Of a stretch of DNA of 64,000 nucleotides, positions 57,791-64,000 are shown one piece after another. The notes beneath the pieces are model-generated. The model did no database searches and had not been told where the DNA came from. It saw only the letters and a list, made by a program, of their open reading frames with translations. The DNA is from Apricaphanius iberus (taxonomy: Eukaryota > Chordata > Actinopteri > Cyprinodontiformes > Aphaniidae). The position numbers and the translations under genes are program-made. Positions within the stretch are counted from its first letter, which is position 1, and each line of letters begins with the position of its first letter. Location of the stretch: positions 1,240,001-1,304,000 of the forward strand of contig JAPXFQ010002153.1 in NCBI GenBank assembly GCA_028564705.1, written 5' to 3'.

Positions 57791-60550
57791 CTAACGTGAT
57801 ACAATAATAATGTATGATAAAACAGCAGGTGGGTTTTGCAGATTGCTTTATTAGAGTTGACCTTGGTTTCATCTTTTTAAAAAACTCAACTTGTGTTGCC
57901 TTGACTACTCCTTGGATTTACTCTTCGGTTTCCTATGTTGTTATCTCAAGTGGAAGAGACTAAGATACAGGGAAAAAAATAAAAAAAACTGAAGAGGAGC
58001 AAACTGATAAGAGAGAGGCTGAATGTGTCTCTCCAGAGAAGTATTGGTGAACTGTCTCAGGTGTCAAGTATCTCTTGTTCAGTGGATGGGCCTAGCTGCT
58101 AAAAACTCACAACAGAATAAAGCCTTTATAAGTGATGGATGAAAAAAAAATGTGTCTGTTTTATTTTTTTTTCAGATTTGAGAAAGTCAACTAAAGAAAA
58201 AGAAGTTTAAATAAGCTTGGGTATATTCTTTTCCAGGAGTTCTCACTAGATGCACTAGTTTTAGCCACTTAACTGACAGGACAGCAGGCACAAGGTGGGG
58301 TTGGTAACTAGATTGCAGGCACCCTAAAGTCAATTTATCTGATAGATGCTTGAACCCAGTCTCCTGAGCTGACCTGTAGAGCCAAGTGTAAATTAGATTT
58401 TTTTTTTCTTGCACAGTGTGTTGCTGTGTCACCTCTGTCATCACTCCATCGTCGCCACCTTGGCGAAGAGATATTATGAACTCCAAGACAGCGAGTAGGC
58501 CGCGTCTCGTGAGACTAGTGCAGTTGCGGAGGAGGTGATTATGTTAAGGCAGACAGGTGACGGAAAAAAAGCAGAGACAAAGAGGAAGCCTGTTTGGGTT
58601 TTGAGTGACGGATGGCGCGCCCAAGGAAATGGTCTGGAAGAGAATGCTGCGTCAAGCGGTAAAGGCATCGATTTAATCTTGTGCACTCTCCTGATTTGAC
58701 CGTGTCACAATGAGATTGAAAAGCCTAAGTGAATGTGGGGCTATGTTCACTCACCTGAGTGCACTACACTGATAAACCCAAAAAGAACCTAAAGGTAGGC
58801 TGGAACACTGGACAAAATAGAAATGGCAAAAGAACCTCACAATGCAGAGGGTAAGACAGCTGTTTCGAGTCAGCTAACAAGCAGCGAACTCCAGGAGAGG
58901 AGCCGTCTATTGATTTATTGTAGGGTTGGAGAAGTCACAAAGCCCATGCAATTGAATCCTCCATGTCCAATAGATCTGGACTCAAATATCGTCCCTTTGG
59001 CTTAAAAGACTGATCGATGTGGGCTCAAAAGATTTTCAGCTAATGAATATCCTAATTAATATCTTATGAATCAGACTCAGCTAAAGTGTGTTTTTAAATG
59101 TGTTTAATAGTTTCTAATAAAGTATGAGTATTAAGCTGCGGTCTGATGTTTATGCATAGTGGAAGGAAATTAATATTGATTCCACCGCCAACTTGAGTTT
59201 TGAATTATAATATCACTGCTCATCCTCCTGACCCTTTGTAGTCCACAGCACAGGCCAACAAATGTCACAAAATAATCTTTAATTTAAAAAAAAAAAAGAA
59301 TTTACCCATGCATCACATTGAATTTAAATGATCACATTCTGACATTTAGCCCACTCACTATGCATTGTGGGGCCAGTCGATGCTCAGGATTAGTCATAAT
59401 CCTAGGTGTTTGCTGAATATATTCATTAATCGAGAAGCGTGCAAGCGAGCGAGAGTGTCCACTTTTGCTGACTTACATACTTTTTGATGGACGCAGACGT
59501 ATGTGAGCACATGCACACATTATGCCTCTCTTGCTCAATTCAAAAAAACCCAGGTCATAGCTATTCTTCACCTCTCTTCAACCCCCCCCCCCCATACAGA
59601 TTATGCATCCGCACACATGCACATGCAAACTGGCATACAGATACACACTTGACAAGCTGCATAAGCAGGACCCGTGCAGGTCGACACACAGTGGACCCCT
59701 TTCTCATGTTTTTAAGATTAGGTGGCCGTCTCACCTTGACCCACTGTGACTTTCATGTGTTTTCGTATGCCACCAATGCTTTCTGGGTTCCCATTAGATA
59801 GCTTCACTTAGACAAAACAGTACTAATTTATGGTCTTTATAATGAATTAAAAGCAGGCTTCAGTTTTATGCAGATAAACACAGCCAGATTTAAGCATGAC
59901 AGGCAATGTTTGTCTTCGGATTTCTTATTAAATCCTTAAGATAAATGGCCACAGATTTATCACACACAACTAAATACTGATCATGGATCAATTACATGAT
60001 CTGAAGCAACACACCTAAGTATTTTGTTCCGTTATCACTTCACATACAGTTCATTGTCGTCTTAAAGTGTAAATAGTTGCTTCATTGTTGATACAATTTT
60101 TTGTAAGTAAGAAAGTAGATACTACCTCCATGGCTGCAAACAATGTGTGTTAGGAACGTTAAAATCCACGCTAATATCATCAGCTAGTCTTAGGAAAGGA
60201 ACATGGCTTTTGCGTTAATAATAATTAGCTCCTTGAAAAGCTCCAAAACTAAGAATATATACAGTCCAAACTTATTTTTTTTTTAAATAAACAAATTCTC
60301 CATATGTTCAAAGACTTTTTAATTAACTTGTCTTTTAAGCAAGCTGTCGTACCATCTGCTTGAAAAGTCACCACACTTCCTCTTATAGATGATGAAATAG
60401 AGCAAAGTAGCTAGCTTTGGACAAATTTGTATGCTCTCAGCTGTATGTAAGATGGCAGAGAAGTGGGTAACAGTTAGGCCTATTTGCCTTCTGTGCAGTT
60501 TGTTCTTTACAATTTTGCACAGCCAGCAAACTGCCATTATGAAAAAAAAA
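57791..60550. other. Repeat-poor DNA, possible conserved non-coding DNA
   Basis: About 59030-59470 has the texture of conserved non-coding DNA (ATTAAT/TAATTA motifs, no repeat). A poly-C run lies at 59581-59594. No exon is supported; the 105-codon frame at 59484-59801 runs through the poly-C tract. Confidence 0.35.
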
Positions 60551-60905
60551 AACAATAATTTTTTGGATCAGCGTAGTTGTGTCGACATAGTCTTTATAGA
60601 TTTAAATAAGGCAATCAATGCTGTCAGGCACAATATTGCCCTATGTAATTGAAGCTTATTCTTTCCAAACTAAGCATTGATTCTTGAGATGAAAGCAGAA
60701 TTATCAAGCAGGAAGCACTCTGTTTGGGATTGAAGATTGAAGATCAAATCTTCTTTGGTTGACTTTACTTTCCTAGTTCCACAAGGCTCGATTCTTGGAC
60801 CAGTTTTGTTTTCACTTTATAATGTTAGGATTTTCTTGGTTGTTGCTAAGATATTAATCTCAAAATCAATGAAAATGACACAGTGATTTTTACAGATGTC
60901 AAAAA
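60551..60905 (+). pseudogene. Decayed LINE reverse transcriptase fragment
   Basis: FLDQRSCVDIVFIDLNKAIN and AVRHNIAL recall the RT motif 'FLDLSAAFDTVDHNILL', and about 60 codons later VPQGSILGPVLFSLYNV is the RT motif 'VPQGSILGPLLFSLY'. Several stops lie between and the catalytic YADD is not readable. Too decayed to name the clade. Confidence 0.6.
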
Positions 60906-61127
60906 TGTCAAAGGAGTATATTTAATCTTTACAGCTATTCTGAACCAGATTAAATTAGGCAGTTATAATACATTCCAGGATCTTTCTTACAGGAGGGGAA
61001 ATCAATATTTCAGGTGAATTTCAAAAAAACATTATTCTGGATTCTGGATTTTCAATATATGTGACCATATTTGACAGTTGATCCTACAAGGATTAATCAT
61101 CAATCTGTATTTTTTCACATTGATTAA

Positions 61128-61693
61128 AGTGATTGTTTGGACTTTGTAAGAAAAAAGAGAGAGAGGGACATTATTTGAAAAAAAAACGACCCAAGCTCCA
61201 TCCCTTTCCCTTTCTGATTGGTCTTGAAGCCGCGCCTACTTTTCCGCGCAAGTCCCAGGTCAATGGGCCAAGACGTTCGGAGAGAGAGAAAACAACCAGA
61301 GTATCAACAATGGAGTTATCGGAGGTGAGGATGCTTTTTTAGTTTGAAATCGGTATATTCTGCTCTTGAGCTGAGTGTTGATCCGTGGCTGCGCTTGGGA
61401 CTAATGGTGGAGGCTTGATTCGGAGGCTCCATGTAACAAGAAAACTGAGCAGGCACACTTATGAGCACAAGCACACAGCGTTCGTGATGATTGACAGCCC
61501 TTGGCATCACTTGATTGGTTCAAATGGACGGCATCATGGCTTTTGAGCAATAGTTGAGATACGGTAAGGCGGGACTTACCCGTAATGTTATAATTCATAA
61601 AATGACTTATTTTATTACAACATTTAAGGCCAGGAGGTCAATTTAATACAATTCATAAAATTTTTATTTCATTTAGAGATCCAGACAATCACT
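61128..61693 (+). mobile_element. TTAA-flanked element with promoter-like first exon
   Basis: TTAA at 61124-61127 and 61694-61697 flank inverted termini: left AGTGATTGTTTGGACTTTG, right (complement) AGTGATTGTCTGGATCTCT, 13 of the first 14 bases matching. Inside lie an inverted CCAAT box (61216-61221), an E2F-like TTTCCGCGC (61241-61249) and ATG GAG TTA TCG GAG at 61310-61324 followed at once by the splice donor GTGAGG. The element seems to have kept the promoter and first exon of its parent ORF. No transposase remains. Confidence 0.65.
61310..61324 (+). pseudogene. Five-codon first exon MELSE before GTGAGG donor
   Basis: ATG in the context AACAATGG (A at -3, G at +4) opens five codons, then GAG|GTGAGG is a near-consensus donor. 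The downstream exons are not in the element. Whether it is spliced in this genome is unknown. Confidence 0.4.
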
Positions 61694-62449
61694 TTAAGAT
61701 GATTTGCTGAGTTTTTAAAATGTTCTTATTTGCAGTTATTTCTAGTACAGTAATACTGAATTCACCTATTCATATTTTATTAGGGCTTAATCTTACTGCA
61801 AGAAATCCGCCTATTCATAGATTTTTTTTTTCCTTAGCGCATATCCAAATATGCACATACTTGCACATATTTATGAGTTGATGCAGATTGGTGCAATACT
61901 ACTTGACTCACTACTAGTTAGTGTTTGCCACCTAGCTATTCCAGGAGCAGGATTTCGTTTCCCACGGCGCTGATTGGCATACACCCAAAAGCGCAACTAA
62001 GGAAAGCTGTAAACATTAGCTTCTGTGATAAAGCGGAGTTGGTGTTCATTGAGTTCTTTAATGCATATTAAGGTATATATTTCAAGTTAACTATTAAAAT
62101 AAGCTGTTACAAGCATTATTTGAGGGGGTATCGAGGATTTGTGGATTTTAAGTATTTGCAGATGGATACTGTTCCTAACACTTGTGAATGTCAATGGGCC
62201 GCTGTAAAGGATATGGCATAGACCACTCATTTATTGGAGCTTTAATGTAAGGCACAAGGATGAACACTCAAATTGACTGTTAAGGTCCATATACAACATA
62301 TAATCAAGCTGGTTTAAAATGCTTTCTTTAGTGTATATATACTGTAATATTGTTTGTGCTCATCTTATATCTAAAAGAGCAGTGAACGTTTTTAGAAGTG
62401 TGTTTAGTCTTTTATATATTGCTGTTCGTTAGGTCAAGTCCTGTTGGCC
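61694..62449. other. Unassigned AT-rich DNA between two TTAA elements
   Basis: No gene or repeat end is recognised. Confidence 0.4.
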
Positions 62450-62453
62450 TTAA

Positions 62454-63425
62454 AGAGAAGGTTCAGTTTTTTTTCAACCTGGACGTTATTTTTTGCAAAC
62501 ATTACGTTCATTTACTCACATAGAAAAGTTTGGAGCTACTTGGAGCCGTTCAGCAGGAGTTTTTATAGAGTCGCAATCCATAAAATGGGATTAAATCAGG
62601 GCAGGAGTTTGCCGCCTGTAATAAGGCATTATCTCCCCCAAAATGGCTAAGGTATTAGCATCTGATATTTTAGCACGCTTTCAATTAGGGCAACTTAAAC
62701 TAGCCTGAGATTTCAATGAGGCTGAACTTCAATTTGGAAACACGCAAACGTGAACCATGTTGATGTCTGCAGTAGCAAGTTCTGTCCAGCCGACCACCGA
62801 AGAGCACAGAGTGAAGGTCCTGCTCAGACTACAACCGGGATGGAGCACGGCAACGATGAATTGTAATCGCGCCATAGTTTAGTTGTTGCTTGCTCAGTAT
62901 GAGGGATTGCTGTGGTTGCAGTTCTGCATCAATGGGGCTCAACCTCATTGCAACGGCCTTATGCAATCTGCTGGGATTCCTTACATAAAAACCTTTTAAC
63001 GGACCGGAATGTTTGTACAATTGTATTTAAAAGGCCTTTCTTGTGAAATGCCTTGAGATGACACCTGTTGTAAATTGGCACTTTATAAATAAAGTGAATT
63101 AAATTGAACTGTATTTTTGCCTGTAAAACACCCCGGAACCGAATGAATTAACACTTCCGCAACGTTCTGAACTCCAACTGGAGTAATGCTAACGTTTAAT
63201 AACAAAACATGCTATATGAAAGAGTTTTATGGCAGATAATGCCTTATTACCGCCTGCAAACTCCTACCCCCATTGATTCCCATTATATGGATATACGCTG
63301 ATCGCGACTCTATATAAACCCCTGCTAAACAGCTCCAAGTAGCTCCAAACTTGTGTAGGTGAGTAAATAAATGTAAGATTTGCTAAAAATAAGGTACAGG
63401 TTGAAAAAAAACAAACAAACTTTCT
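62454..63425. mobile_element. TTAA-flanked element with long inverted repeats
   Basis: TTAA at 62450-62453 and 63426-63429. The arms (about 62454-62645 and 63230-63425) match over about 190 bases, for example 'agtttggagctacttggagc' against 'gctccaagtagctccaaact', and 'ggtaataaggcattatct'-type DNA at the inner ends. Divergence is perhaps 15-20%. The spacer holds a retroelement tail (62870-63112). No transposase. Fits a Kolobok/piggyBac-type or foldback element. Confidence 0.75.
62870..63112 (+). mobile_element. Retroelement 3' tail nested in the TTAA element
   Basis: Shares TGCTTGCTCAGTATGAGGGA with the 13776-14045 copy and ends 'tataaataaagtgaattaaa'. Its place between the two inverted arms shows it was inserted after the DNA element, or was captured by it. 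Confidence 0.6.
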
Positions 63426-63429
63426 TTAA

Positions 63430-64000
63430 ATGTTTAATGATCTCTTAAATGCTGTAAGCTTATTCTGGTAGGGATTGCCAATAAAAGGTAGCTCGTTAGC
63501 TAAATGTCACACATTCACACCATCTAGCAATAATAATTAATGTGAGGGGTCTCTTTTAATATAAATAGAATAAGGTATGAAGTTTAGTCTGATCAGCATA
63601 GCAGTGGCTTTTCCTGGATATTCACAATCCCAGTGAGACATATCTACTTTCAGCTCTCTCTATCATCTGAGGAATCCGAGTGATGGAATGCAGCACTGAT
63701 GGTTGTCTGTCTGGCTTAAGGTTTTTCCATCTTCATGAAAACAGTCTGGCTTGTAGAACTGACGTATGACTCCGTTAAAAAAATGAATCCGATCCTGGCA
63801 GCTGGTTTAAAAGTGTATTTTTCTGTCCTTCCAACGTAAGCTTGAACACATTAGTTTAGTTTCAACCTGCGTGCTACTGTCCAATATATAGAGTATATGT
63901 GCAACTAAGCATGCTGTGCTTGTTGTTTTGCCCAAAGGCAATGTAGCAGACTCAGAAATGAAGTGTATGCATATACGATAAACAAACCCCGCTCCATGTT
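63430..64000. other. Unassigned DNA at window end
   Basis: Nothing recognisable. Confidence 0.4.

Noticed and set aside
61200..61330. Host gene promoter and first exon
   Set aside because: The promoter-like sequence lies fully between TTAA-flanked inverted termini, so it belongs to a mobile element unless transcripts show otherwise.
1..64000. CRISPR array, operons, ribosome binding sites
   Set aside because: Genome texture and repeats are vertebrate; no array of evenly spaced short repeats exists.

Overview
The window looks like nuclear DNA of a teleost fish, probably a percomorph. It is AT-rich, has no operon-like or densely packed coding sequence, and carries a typical fish repeat set: Tc1-like transposons, hAT and TTAA-target DNA elements, a CR1/Rex1-like LINE, L2/Maui-like LINE 3' ends, tRNA-derived SINEs and (TA)n/(ATT)n microsatellites. 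No host protein-coding gene can be supported with confidence, so the stretch is either intergenic or inside a long intron. The species cannot be named from the sequence alone.

Layout. 1-6.8 kb: mostly unique AT-rich DNA with fragments of MITE ends. 6.8-9.5 kb: a truncated Tc1-like element, a hAT-type right end, and a TTAA-flanked 1.4 kb DNA element holding two relict coding segments of a P2X7-C-terminal-like protein. 9.5-13.5 kb: mainly unique, with one GC-richer promoter-like patch near 10.1-10.4 kb. 13.5-21.1 kb: retroelement tails and a cluster of nested hAT-type MITEs, several with 8-bp target duplications. 21-30.6 kb: largely unique, with one more MITE, a (TA)n tract and a perfect 17-bp hairpin; 27.6-29.1 kb is a repeat-free block. 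30.6-39.3 kb: another nested MITE, an L2 tail, a SINE, a Tc1 5' end, and a hAT MITE that splits a minus-strand open reading segment followed by AATAAA. 41-46.8 kb: a 220-bp tandem duplication, a 22-bp perfect palindrome, a 90-codon ORF of unknown origin, a very short LINE tail and a hAT right end. 47.4-50.5 kb: the only long intact ORF, the endonuclease/reverse transcriptase of a 5'-truncated LINE sitting inside an older L2 3' end. 50.9-57.8 kb: four Tc1-like relics of different families, one with an internal inversion. 60.5-63.4 kb: a decayed reverse transcriptase fragment and two TTAA-flanked DNA elements, one carrying a promoter-like first exon and the other with terminal inverted repeats close to 190 bp.

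How the parts relate. The coding content is almost all mobile-element derived: transposases (DDE, Tc1 type), LINE endonuclease/RT, and accessory ORFs. Apart from the LINE ORF and possibly the 90-codon ORF, all are truncated or broken. The most informative features are structural: nested insertions that give a relative order of transposition, a repeated pattern of TTAA elements carrying host-gene-like exons, and a rearranged Tc1 copy whose junctions suggest template switching. Family assignments come from recognising motifs and termini by eye and were not checked by database search.
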